A DNA stretch of 7,121 nucleotides from Moraxellaceae bacterium (lineage in GTDB: Bacteria; Pseudomonadota; Gammaproteobacteria; Pseudomonadales; Moraxellaceae). The translations under genes and the position numbers were made by a program. Positions within the stretch are counted from its first letter, which is position 1. Each line of letters opens with the position of its first letter. Below the pieces are notes generated by a model. The model did no database searches, was not told where the DNA came from, and was given only the letters and a program-made list of their open reading frames with translations. The DNA lies in the NCBI GenBank assembly GCA_030684415.1, contig JAUXNL010000318.1, forward strand, positions 1 through 7,121, read 5' to 3'. Positions 1 through 5,424 of the stretch are shown here, piece after piece.

Positions 1-313
1 CCCCGTGATGACGTAGACGCGCGCCACCCACCGCCGCTACCGCCGGGTGACCAGCCAGCGCCGGTGTTTTCAGCAGGGCGAAATCATCGGTGTACAACTG
101 CCAATCCGGGCAGGCGGGATGGGTACAAAAAATCAGCCGGTTGCTGGCGCCGCCCAGCTTCAGCTCAAGCCCGTTGAGCGGCAGATTGACCTGTGCCTCA
201 CCAGAAGAAAAATGCAGCCCCATCGAGCTGACCCGCAGGGATCCGCTACGGCGGCCACCCGGCAGCGACGCATGAAACCCATGGGCAGAAAATTCGGCAG
301 TAGACACAGACAT
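1..313 (-). CDS. N-terminal part of a probable M48 family metallopeptidase (cut by window edge)
   Basis: An open frame of 104 codons starts at an ATG (313) and continues past the left edge. AAGGA lies about 9 nt upstream of the ATG. The visible part has no signal peptide and is soluble and beta-rich: a run of short strands (residues about 20-60), then a segment reading LIFCTHP and WQLYTDD (about 67-84), then a basic ARLRHHG stretch. This resembles the small N-terminal domain before the membrane segment and HExxH domain of proteobacterial M48 peptidases. That rests on recalled family resemblance; the catalytic motif lies outside the window, so the assignment is tentative. It follows fur on the same strand after 155 bp and has its own promoter candidate. 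If correct, the product would be a membrane-anchored zinc protease of unknown substrate. Confidence 0.5.
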   Translation of the reverse strand, partial: MSVSTAEFSAHGFHASLPGGRRSGSLRVSSMGLHFSSGEAQVNLPLNGLELKLGGASNRLIFCTHPACPDWQLYTDDFALLKTPALAGHPAVAAVGGARLRHHG

Positions 314-376
314 GCGCTCATCCTTGAACAACCGACCGCAACGGTATGCGGGCCGGTGATTGAACAGAGGCTGCCG

Positions 377-404
377 AGTCTAACGCCAGCGGGATGGCTG
401 GCAA
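377..404 (-). promoter_or_regulatory. Candidate sigma70 promoter for the M48-like gene, with an inverted repeat in the spacer
   Basis: On the minus strand TTGCCA (404-399) is followed after 16 bp by TAGACT (382-377), about 65 bp before the ATG at 313. A perfect 6-bp inverted repeat GCCAGC/GCTGGC (385-390 and 397-402) overlaps the -35 box and spacer. It could be an operator. It lacks the T-run expected of a fur terminator. This is inferred from sequence only. Confidence 0.33.
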
Positions 405-468
405 GAACTGGAATTACGGACGGACTGAACAGGAGACAAAACCACGAGGGCAGCTTACGCGCGTGGCC

Positions 469-903
469 TTACTTGGCGGCCTTGGCTTGGCATTCGGGCC
501 GGCTGCAGGTGCCATAGAGATGCAGGGCATGGCTGGTCAGGCGAAAGCCCAGCGATTCGGCCACCACACGCTGGCGCTCTTCGATCACTTCGTCGTGGAA
601 CTCGACGACCTTGCCGCAACTCACGCACACAATGTGGTCGTGATGTTCTTCACGCGCGATCTCAAAAACCGAGTGGCCACCCTCGAAGTGGTGGCGCTCG
701 ACAATGCCGGCGGCCTCGAACTGGGTGAGCACACGATAGACCGTGGCCAGGCCCACATCCTCACCTTGCTCCAGCAACGCCTTGTAGACATCTTCCGCGC
801 TCATGTGATGCACGGCGGAGCTTTCCAGAAGCTCGAGAATCTTTACGCGCGGCAGGGTGACCTTGAGGCCGGCCTTGCGCAGTTCCTGGTTGCTGGTGGG
901 CAT
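469..903 (-). CDS. fur: Ferric uptake regulator Fur
   Basis: Fur is the iron-responsive dimeric repressor that, loaded with Fe2+, binds Fur boxes in front of iron-uptake genes. The protein is 144 aa, normal for the family. An N-terminal winged helix (about 1-82) carries the recognition-helix stretch GLATVYRVL (51-59), followed by the dimerisation and metal domain. Family metal ligands are present: H33, E81, H88 and H90, the structural-zinc pair C93/C96, E101 or E108, and H125. The C-terminal C133/C138 pair is also there. The ATG at 903 is preferred over an in-frame TTG at 918 because it gives the usual MxxSNQELRKAGLKVT beginning; the ribosome site (GAG, 7 nt away) is weak. The gene is divergent from bamE, the conserved gammaproteobacterial arrangement. 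I found no convincing Fur box in its own upstream region. Confidence 0.97.
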   Translation of the reverse strand: MPTSNQELRKAGLKVTLPRVKILELLESSAVHHMSAEDVYKALLEQGEDVGLATVYRVLTQFEAAGIVERHHFEGGHSVFEIAREEHHDHIVCVSCGKVVEFHDEVIEERQRVVAESLGFRLTSHALHLYGTCSRPECQAKAAK

Positions 904-1065
904 GCGGTATCTCGACAAAAATCCGGGAGACGGGGACTGGCGGGGCAGACGGATTTACCAAACTGCTGCGCTGCACTTCACGACCGGCCCGGTGCATGGG
1001 GTATCATCGCAGGCCTCGGCCGCCAGTGGCCGGTTCCGGCGCAAGATAGAGGAATTCACCGCGTG

Positions 1066-1464
1066 ATGCAAAAATCCAGCCTGCTGTTTCTGCTCTGCGC
1101 CGTGCTCGCCGGTTGCGGCAATTTCCTCAGTGTTTACAAGGCCGATATCGACCAGGGCAATGTGGTGACGCAGGAAATGGCGAGCCGCCTCAAGCCCGGC
1201 ATGACCCCCGCCCAGGTGAAGTATGTGCTGGGCACCCCGCTGATTACCGACACCCTCAACCCGAAGCGCTGGGACTATCTCTACGACTACACCCCGGGCA
1301 CCTATGCCCGCAAAGCAGGTGTGCCGGCAGTGAATAACCGTCGCCTGACCGTATTCTTCGAGAATGGCGTACTGGCGCGCATTGAAGGCGCCGAGGCCAT
1401 GCCGGCGCGCGATCCGGTGAAGCCGGAAAGCCGTGACCGTACGCTGACGGCGGAGCCGCTGTAA
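1066..1464 (+). CDS. bamE: Outer membrane assembly lipoprotein BamE (SmpA/OmlA family)
   Basis: BamE is the small lipoprotein of the BAM complex, which folds beta-barrel proteins into the outer membrane; it supports BamA-BamD contact. The 132-aa product has a short lipoprotein signal, with lipobox LAGC at 14-17 and the lipidated cysteine at 17. Next come the family hallmark YKADIDQGN (24-32) and the SmpA/OmlA fold, with GMTPAQVKYVLGTPL at 45-59 and the following W-x-Y strand. The tail after about residue 105 is charged and probably disordered. Residues after Cys17 (G18, N19) do not suggest inner-membrane retention. AGAGGAA (1048-1054) is the ribosome site. It is 8 nt from an in-frame GTG at 1063 and 11 nt from the ATG at 1066, so either could start translation; the choice adds one residue. 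The gene is divergent from fur and ends before a terminator hairpin. Confidence 0.95.
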   Translation: MQKSSLLFLLCAVLAGCGNFLSVYKADIDQGNVVTQEMASRLKPGMTPAQVKYVLGTPLITDTLNPKRWDYLYDYTPGTYARKAGVPAVNNRRLTVFFENGVLARIEGAEAMPARDPVKPESRDRTLTAEPL

Positions 1465-1489
1465 GTATCGCGGCGGCGTATGTGTATTG

Positions 1490-1526
1490 CAGAGGCCTGC
1501 TTCGCGGCTGAAGCCGCTCCCACAGA
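1490..1526. repeat. REP-like palindromic element
   Basis: On the minus strand the sequence reads TGTGGGAGCGGCTTCAGCCG and continues CGAAG. The core GCGGCTTCAGCCGC (plus strand 1504-1517) folds into a hairpin with a TTCA loop. This is the well-known bacterial REP type (GGGAGCGGCTT-AGCCGCGA) that occurs in many copies between genes in Pseudomonas and Xanthomonadaceae relatives and is mobilised by RAYT transposases. No RAYT gene is in the window. The same 14-bp core recurs at 4190-4203. Confidence 0.75.
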
Positions 1527-1634
1527 AGATGGCTCTTCCAGAGAAATCAGCTCCTCCATGGAAACCGGTTCTTTCAAAGATGCCGGCTCTTTCAGCGTAC
1601 CCAACTCCACCATAGGAGCTGGCCGCTCACAGAG
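1509..1634. repeat. Degenerate tandem array of seven 18-bp units
   Basis: Read on the minus strand, the stretch divides without gaps into seven 18-bp units (plus-strand starts 1509, 1527, 1545, 1563, 1581, 1599, 1617). Examples are TCTCTGGAAGAGCCATCT (1527-1544), TCTTTGAAAGAACCGGTT (1563-1580) and TCCATGGAGGAGCTGATT (1545-1562). Most share a T-C-y-n-T-G start and a GA-rich middle, but no two are identical. The first unit is the arm of the REP-like element and the last, CTCTGTGAGCGGCCAGCT, resembles it. In the minus frame they encode a hexapeptide pattern S-L/M-K/E-E-P/L-x, but that frame runs antisense into bamE and I do not call a protein. Confidence 0.6.
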
Positions 1635-1682
1635 CCCACGCTCCTGACGGAGGCGGGCGCCTCTATTGAGGCGGCTCTTTTT
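1632..1682 (+). terminator. Rho-independent terminator after bamE
   Basis: The stem CGCCTC/GAGGCG (1658-1663 and 1668-1673) with a TATT loop is followed by GCTCTTTTT ending at 1682. A small hairpin CTCC/GGAG (1641-1652) and an enclosing GAGCC/GGCTC pairing (1632-1636 and 1673-1677) could form a branched structure around it. The T-run favours termination of plus-strand transcripts, that is of bamE, which converges on rnfH. Confidence 0.7.
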
Positions 1683-1724
1683 GGTATAGCTGTGGGGCAG
1701 AGGTTGGCTGAGCAACAGAGAGGG

Positions 1725-2111
1725 TCAGGCGCTGCGCTGACGTTTGGCCCGCGCCTTTTCGGCACGGGCGCGCCGCGCTTCCTTGGGATCGATGATGAGC
1801 GGGCGGTAAATCTCGACACGATCGCCCATCTGCAATACCTGCGTGGCATCGGTGAGCGGATGCGAAAAAATCCCCAGGCGCAGCGCGGCAAGCTCCAGCT
1901 CCGGGCAGTCGGCCAGAATCCCCGAGGCCGCCACCGCCTGCTGTGCCGTCGACCCGGACGGCAACTCCAACGCCCGCAACCACTGCCGGTCGGGCCGGGC
2001 ATAGGCCACTTCCACACGAATCTGCCCGTCTGCAACAGGCGCCGCCTGATTCACCTGATTCGCCAGCCGCGTCGCGGCATCGCCTGCCGGTGTTGTCTCA
2101 GCGCTTGCCAT
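1725..2111 (-). CDS. rnfH: RnfH / RatB family ubiquitin-like protein (UPF0125)
   Basis: This is a small beta-grasp protein, named RnfH or RatB from its pairing with ratA; its molecular role is not settled. Family features are clear: RVEVAYARPDRQ at about 32-43, LPSGSTAQQAVAASGI (50-65), LGIFSHPL in the middle, and the signature DRVEIYRPLIIDPKEARR towards the end, followed by a Lys/Arg/Ala-rich tail. It is 128 aa, longer than the usual 90-110, because about 28 residues precede the first family strand. The ATG at 2111 lies inside the end of ratA (14-bp overlap), which suggests translational coupling; no good ribosome site is visible. An internal GTG at 2054 would give a family-length protein but also lacks a ribosome site. 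It is the last gene of the NSS-ratA-rnfH unit. Confidence 0.9.
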   Translation of the reverse strand: MASAETTPAGDAATRLANQVNQAAPVADGQIRVEVAYARPDRQWLRALELPSGSTAQQAVAASGILADCPELELAALRLGIFSHPLTDATQVLQMGDRVEIYRPLIIDPKEARRARAEKARAKRQRSA

Positions 2112-2535
2112 AAAGCTGTACCGCCCGTTTGTGAAAGGCATCCACCGCCTGCGCAGCGGCTTGGCCAATGGCTTGGGCCGCCGCAAATTGCAGGAACTTT
2201 GCCTGTACCTCGAAGTCGACACTGAAACTGACCTTGCAGGCCGTCGCTTGCAAGGCCTGAAAGCCCCACTCACCCGAGAAACGCGTGAACGGGCCCTCCA
2301 CAAACTCGATGGCAATACGCGAATGCGGCGTCAGAAGGTTCCGTGTCACCAGCGCCTGCGACAAGCCCAACCGCGCAAACGCCATGCGCCCGACGACTTC
2401 GTTTTCACGCTGCTCCAGCACCTCCGAGGCGATGCAGAACGGCAGGAACTCGCGGTAGCGCGCCACGTCATTCACCAGCGCGAAGACTTCTTCGGCGGCA
2501 TAGGGCAAGAGGGCGCTGCGAACCACTTCCGTCAT
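2098..2535 (-). CDS. ratA: RatA-type START/SRPBCC domain protein (COQ10-like)
   Basis: The protein is 145 aa, full length for the family. It is a single helix-grip fold with VNDVARYREFLPFC at 21-34, an RNLLTPHSRIAIEFVEGPF segment in the middle with GEW after it, CKVSFSVDFEV in the last strand pair, and a long C-terminal helix. In E. coli RatA was described as a toxin that blocks 70S ribosome assembly; the related yeast and mitochondrial Coq10 proteins bind ubiquinone. Which role applies here cannot be read from sequence. The start at 2535 is supported by GAGG 5 nt upstream, and that GAGG overlaps the TGA of the preceding transporter gene (7 bp gap). The two genes are therefore probably translated from one message. 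The 3' end overlaps rnfH. Confidence 0.94.
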   Translation of the reverse strand: MTEVVRSALLPYAAEEVFALVNDVARYREFLPFCIASEVLEQRENEVVGRMAFARLGLSQALVTRNLLTPHSRIAIEFVEGPFTRFSGEWGFQALQATACKVSFSVDFEVQAKFLQFAAAQAIGQAAAQAVDAFHKRAVQLYGKR

Positions 2536-2542
2536 GCCGGCC

Positions 2543-3790
2543 TCAGACCAGATAACCGGCAAACACAAACACGATGGCCAGTGGCACCGCCAGTCGTACC
2601 GCCACACGCCAGAGGTTGTAGAGGCCTTCGACAGGCAGGGCGATTTCCTTACGAGCATGGCTGATTTTCATGGCCCAACCGGCAAACAGCGACAGCCCAA
2701 GCAGCACCAGCAGCAGCAAGTCGCGCACGCCCTGCAGCAAGAACAACACCCCTTCTGTCTGCGCCGCAAACCACAGCCCTTCGGCCAATGCCGCGCCCGC
2801 CACAAACACCAGCGTCACGGCGGGCAACCGCGACACCTGCCGTTCGGTCAACCAGGCCAGCAGGGGCTCGGCCGCAAACGACAGTGCAAACACAGCAGCC
2901 AGACCCAACGCCACGAACACCAGCATGGGCGCCATGCCACCCCCCATCACCTGCGGCAGGCGCTCCAGCACGGCACTCGTGCCCGCCGCCTCCAGCGCCG
3001 CCGGCACATGCGGTGCCAACGCCAGCGCAACCAGCCCGGCCAGCACGGCCTGCACCAGCACCAGCACCAAGGCCAGCCGGCCCAAAGACACCTCTCGCGG
3101 CAGTTTCATACCGCTCAGCCAGACCACGCCCAAGCCGCCGCCAGAGGAGAGCAGCGCCATGCGCATGGCCTCGCGCCAAGCATTCGCATCCAGCGCCGCG
3201 GCGCCGCCATAGGCCTGCGCCGTTGCGCCCGCTCCCGCCAGTGCGGCCACTCCCAGACACAGCACCACGACGGCCAGCACCAGCGCATTGGCCACTTCAC
3301 GGCGGCCGGGATTCAGCAGCGCAAGGCCGGCCGCCAGGATAAAGGCGCTCCCGGTGCCCAAGGGCCAGACCAGCCCGGCCTGTGTGGCGGTTTGCGCCGC
3401 ATCGGACATCCAGCGATGGCCCAGAAAGCTGCCCGCCCAACCCGCCATCAGCGCCAGCCCCGCCAGCACCAGCACATCCGCCAGACCCGAGGCCCAGGCC
3501 GCGGCGCGCCAGCCACGGCGGGCGTCCGCCTCACGCGTCAGAAAAGCCATGCCCTCGATGGGCGAGCGCCGGGCACGTCGACCCAGCATCAGCTCAAGCA
3601 GACGCAGTGGCAGCGCCAGCCCGAGCAGGCACAGCAAATAGGCACCAAAAAACAGCACGCCGCCATGACGCGCCGCCACCAGCGGCAGCTCCCAAATCTG
3701 CGCCAATCCCAGACCAAACAGCGAAAGCGCCGCCACTGCCAAGACCGGGCGGGACCAGGTGCCGTGAACGATTGATTGCGGAGTCGCCAT
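2543..3790 (-). CDS. Divergent sodium:neurotransmitter symporter (NSS) family membrane protein
   Basis: The 415-aa inner-membrane protein has about eleven hydrophobic segments. It begins like an NSS (LeuT-fold) transporter: W12-SRPVLAVAALSLFGLG, then QIWELP (31-36), HGG (42-44), a second membrane helix ending in LLELMLGRR, and a cytoplasmic RRSPIEGM loop. Later parts also match: a broken helix ALLSSGGGLG (TM6-like), TM8-like GLAAVFALSFAAEPLLAWL, and LYNLWRVAVRLAVP near the end. Key LeuT positions differ: the Na+-binding Asn27 position is Gln31, the gate Arg30 position is Glu34, and the Na2 Thr/Ser pair appears replaced by Phe/Ala (hand alignment). Substrate and ion coupling cannot be assumed. 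It is shorter than most bacterial members. AGAGG precedes the ATG by 5 nt. It heads the ratA-rnfH unit, where smpB is often found nearby in other genomes. Confidence 0.85.
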   Translation of the reverse strand: MATPQSIVHGTWSRPVLAVAALSLFGLGLAQIWELPLVAARHGGVLFFGAYLLCLLGLALPLRLLELMLGRRARRSPIEGMAFLTREADARRGWRAAAWASGLADVLVLAGLALMAGWAGSFLGHRWMSDAAQTATQAGLVWPLGTGSAFILAAGLALLNPGRREVANALVLAVVVLCLGVAALAGAGATAQAYGGAAALDANAWREAMRMALLSSGGGLGVVWLSGMKLPREVSLGRLALVLVLVQAVLAGLVALALAPHVPAALEAAGTSAVLERLPQVMGGGMAPMLVFVALGLAAVFALSFAAEPLLAWLTERQVSRLPAVTLVFVAGAALAEGLWFAAQTEGVLFLLQGVRDLLLLVLLGLSLFAGWAMKISHARKEIALPVEGLYNLWRVAVRLAVPLAIVFVFAGYLV

Positions 3791-3977
3791 GCATACCTCT
3801 GAAAAATGAGCCGTTGGCCAGCAGCACCGGAAGCGTCACCGGCGAACCACCCAGAACATCGCCGCAAGCGCACAGACGGCGGAAAGCGGCGCATTGTCCG
3901 GCATTCACCCGGACGCCTCAAGCAAGCCCCACCATCACACGACTGCGCTTGCGATTGATCTGTAATGCTCAATTCAG

Positions 3978-4015
3978 AGTCATCCCCCCCACCGAAAGAG
4001 GCTGAGGGGATGACT
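3978..4015. repeat. Perfect 10-bp inverted repeat AGTCATCCCC/GGGGATGACT
   Basis: The arms at 3978-3987 and 4006-4015 are perfect complements around an 18-nt loop. The sub-sequence GAGGGGATGA (4004-4013) recurs at 4606-4615 next to the second copy of the 36-bp repeat, so these may be end sequences of one dispersed element type. No T-run supports a terminator. Confidence 0.6.
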
Positions 4016-4047
4016 TGACCACTACCAACAGCGGTTGATTCGGAGTC

Positions 4048-4083
4048 CGTCCCTCACCCCGGCCCTCTCCCGCCGGGAGAGGG
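4048..4083. repeat. Palindromic intergenic repeat, copy 1 (36 bp)
   Basis: CGTCCCTCACCC leads into a perfect 9-bp stem CCCTCTCCC/GGGAGAGGG (4063-4071 and 4075-4083) with loop GCC. It matches copy 2 at 4554-4589 in 32 of 36 positions and in the same orientation. Repeats of this CCTCACCC...CCCTCTCCCGGGAGAGGG style are common between genes of many gammaproteobacteria. Confidence 0.8.
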
Positions 4084-4187
4084 AGCAACAGCGCCGCGTC
4101 GAATGCCATCGAAGTGGGCGCACGGACGTACGCTATTGCGGGGACACCGCGGCGAGGATTGCCTCGAATAGTGAAAAAGGAGTGTAA

Positions 4188-4205
4188 GTGCGGCTTCAGC
4201 CGCAC
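4188..4205. repeat. REP-type hairpin GTGCGGC-TTCA-GCCGCAC
   Basis: A perfect 7-bp stem encloses a TTCA loop. Its 14-bp core GCGGCTTCAGCCGC is identical to the core of the REP-like element at 1504-1517 (opposite orientation). The flanks differ: there is no GGGAGC arm directly in front. Confidence 0.65.
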
Positions 4206-4407
4206 ACGCAGGAGTGAGGCGACAGCGGCGAAACATGTGCCGCAGAAGTAGCTTCACCTACGACGCAGCGCCCGCTACACGGCACAGAAGCTGATTGTGA
4301 GACGCCGGTTGCGCAAGCAACCAAAGGCGCGAACACACCCACGTTGCCTCAGCTACAGGAACAACAGTCATGATGCGCGCGCCCTCCGCAGGAGTCGGCT
4401 TTCTTTG

Positions 4408-4438
4408 CTTACTTTCTTTGCCGAGCAAAGAAAGTAAG
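4408..4438. repeat. Perfect 13-bp palindrome CTTACTTTCTTTG/CAAAGAAAGTAAG
   Basis: The arms at 4408-4420 and 4426-4438 enclose CCGAG, and the outer C-G of that loop can pair, giving 14 bp. Another TTTCTTTG (4400-4407) lies just before it. Repeats of this ACTTTCTTTG...CAAAGAAAGT type recur in intergenic DNA of several gammaproteobacteria (recalled, not searched). On either strand the stem is A/T-rich and lacks a following T-run, so I list it as a dispersed repeat and not as a terminator. Confidence 0.75.
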
Positions 4439-4553
4439 GCCCCGCCGGCAGGGCGCAACGCCCGCGCAGAGAAACAGCCTGAGCAACCAAGTCGGAGCAC
4501 GCTCCCCAAAGCGAGACGGTGTCAGAGTCCGGATCGGTGTAGGAATCAACGCA

Positions 4554-4589
4554 CGTCCCTCACCCTAGCCCTCTCCCGGAGGGAGAGGG
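4554..4589. repeat. Palindromic intergenic repeat, copy 2 (36 bp)
   Basis: CGTCCCTCACCC is followed by the 9-bp stem CCCTCTCCC/GGGAGAGGG (4569-4577 and 4581-4589) with loop GGA. Four substitutions separate it from copy 1 at 4048-4083. It is followed by GCGCAGCGCATCACGGC and GAGGGGATGA (4606-4615), which also occurs upstream of copy 1. Confidence 0.8.
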
Positions 4590-4817
4590 CGCAGCGCATC
4601 ACGGCGAGGGGATGATGACAGCGCCGAATCCGTTTGGCATTTGGTGTGGGAATGGGAACGAAAGGAGCGAAGGAGAAACCAAACCGCAGGCGCAGAGACA
4701 CTCCCAATAGGCTGTCGCCGCCCAGAAATAATCAAATCGCACATGCAGAGGCACACAGAGCGCCAGGCATACAGATGGGGCCGTTGCACAGGAGCTCGGC
4801 ATGCGCCCCCACAACAC

Positions 4818-5414
4818 TCAGCGCGAAGAAATGACGTCTCGATCCGTGACAATCAATTGCAGCCGCACATCCCAGTTTTCCGCCGGCAATGCAGGCGCCT
4901 GCTGGCAGGCATGCGCCACGCCGATCAGCCGAGGCGATGGCCGCGGACAGCGCCGCAAAAACGCCAGCGTACGGTCGTAAAATCCACCGCCCATGCCCAG
5001 GCGGTTGCCGGCGGCATCAAATCCCGTCAGCGGCAGCAGGACCACATCCATTTTCTGCACCGGTTGTAAGCGCGAAGCGTGGGGCTCCGGAATGCCAAAA
5101 CGGTTCCGAACCAAACGGCGTTCGCCTCGCCATGGCGCGAAGCCCAGCGTCGAAGAAGGAAAAGACTGCAACACCGGCAAGTAAAACCGACATCGCGACA
5201 ATGCGCGCATTCGCAGCAGTGCCCGCGGATCAATCTCGCCATCATTCGGCCAGTACAGCGCCACATGACGTGCCACTTTCAATTGCGGCAGGCGTACGAG
5301 TGTTTGCGCCAAGGCGCGTGCGGCACGGCGTTGATCAAAAAGGGACAAAGCACGGCGACGCGCCCGCAATTCGCGGCGCAGCAGGGATTTTTCAGAAGAA
5401 GAAAAGGAGGGCAT
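4818..5414 (-). CDS. fau: 5-formyltetrahydrofolate cyclo-ligase
   Basis: The enzyme converts 5-formyl-THF to 5,10-methenyl-THF with ATP in the cytoplasm, returning the storage folate to one-carbon metabolism (E. coli YgfA/Fau). The 198-aa protein has the family motifs in order: a basic N-terminal helix LRRELRARRRALS (12-24), PNDGEIDP (56-63), FYLPVL (77-82), NRFGIPEP (104-111), and the nucleotide-binding signature LLPLTGFDAAGNRLG plus MGGGFYDR (126-148). A WDVRLQLIVTD end follows. It sits directly after 6S RNA, as in E. coli and Pseudomonas, and is probably at least partly transcribed from the ssrS promoter. The ATG at 5414 has no ribosome site at normal distance; the nearest GGAG (5433-5430) is 15 nt away and lies inside the 6S 3' arm. 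No other start fits the family N-terminus. Confidence 0.95.
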   Translation of the reverse strand: MPSFSSSEKSLLRRELRARRRALSLFDQRRAARALAQTLVRLPQLKVARHVALYWPNDGEIDPRALLRMRALSRCRFYLPVLQSFPSSTLGFAPWRGERRLVRNRFGIPEPHASRLQPVQKMDVVLLPLTGFDAAGNRLGMGGGFYDRTLAFLRRCPRPSPRLIGVAHACQQAPALPAENWDVRLQLIVTDRDVISSR

Positions 5415-5424
5415 GAGGAAAAGT

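Larger units (their letters stand above)
3791..4817. other. Gene-free, repeat-rich intergenic region of about 1 kb
   Basis: No reading frame here resembles a known protein. Short frames at 4054-4257, 4258-4509 and 4370-4615 are Arg/Ser-rich and run through palindromes. The region holds the inverted repeats listed separately (3978-4015, 4048-4083, 4188-4205, 4408-4438, 4554-4589) plus small hairpins at 4153-4166 (CGAGG/CCTCG) and 4451-4463 (GGGCG/CGCCC). I see no tRNA, CRISPR array or transposase. The promoter of the NSS gene must lie near its right boundary with 3790, but no strong boxes stand out. From about 4616 to 4817 I see nothing that I can assign. Confidence 0.7.

Noticed and set aside
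394..1062. Long plus-strand frame extending bamE upstream through fur
   Set aside because: It is antisense to fur. The lipoprotein signal, ribosome site and family start all lie at 1063-1066.
904..1062. Fur box or strong promoters in the fur-bamE intergenic region
   Set aside because: Only a weak TATCAT (1002-1007) with a poor -35 at 19 bp is visible, and no 19-bp Fur-box-like palindrome.
1509..1634. CRISPR-like array
   Set aside because: Units are contiguous and 18 bp with no constant repeats separated by unique spacers, and no cas gene is present.
1302..1715. Minus-strand frame encoding the S-L-K-E-P hexapeptide repeats
   Set aside because: It overlaps bamE antisense and crosses a REP element and a terminator. 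The repeats are better explained as a DNA array; no ribosome site or known family supports a protein.
2534..3775. 413-codon plus-strand frame rich in Gln, His and Arg
   Set aside because: It mirrors the NSS transporter gene on the other strand. Its composition is what antisense of Leu/Ala-rich membrane coding gives, and it has no recognisable domain.
4054..4615. Three short frames (4054-4257, 4258-4509, 4370-4615)
   Set aside because: They run through palindromic repeats, are Arg/Ser-rich and have no family resemblance beyond repeat-encoded peptides that are often mis-annotated as hypothetical proteins.
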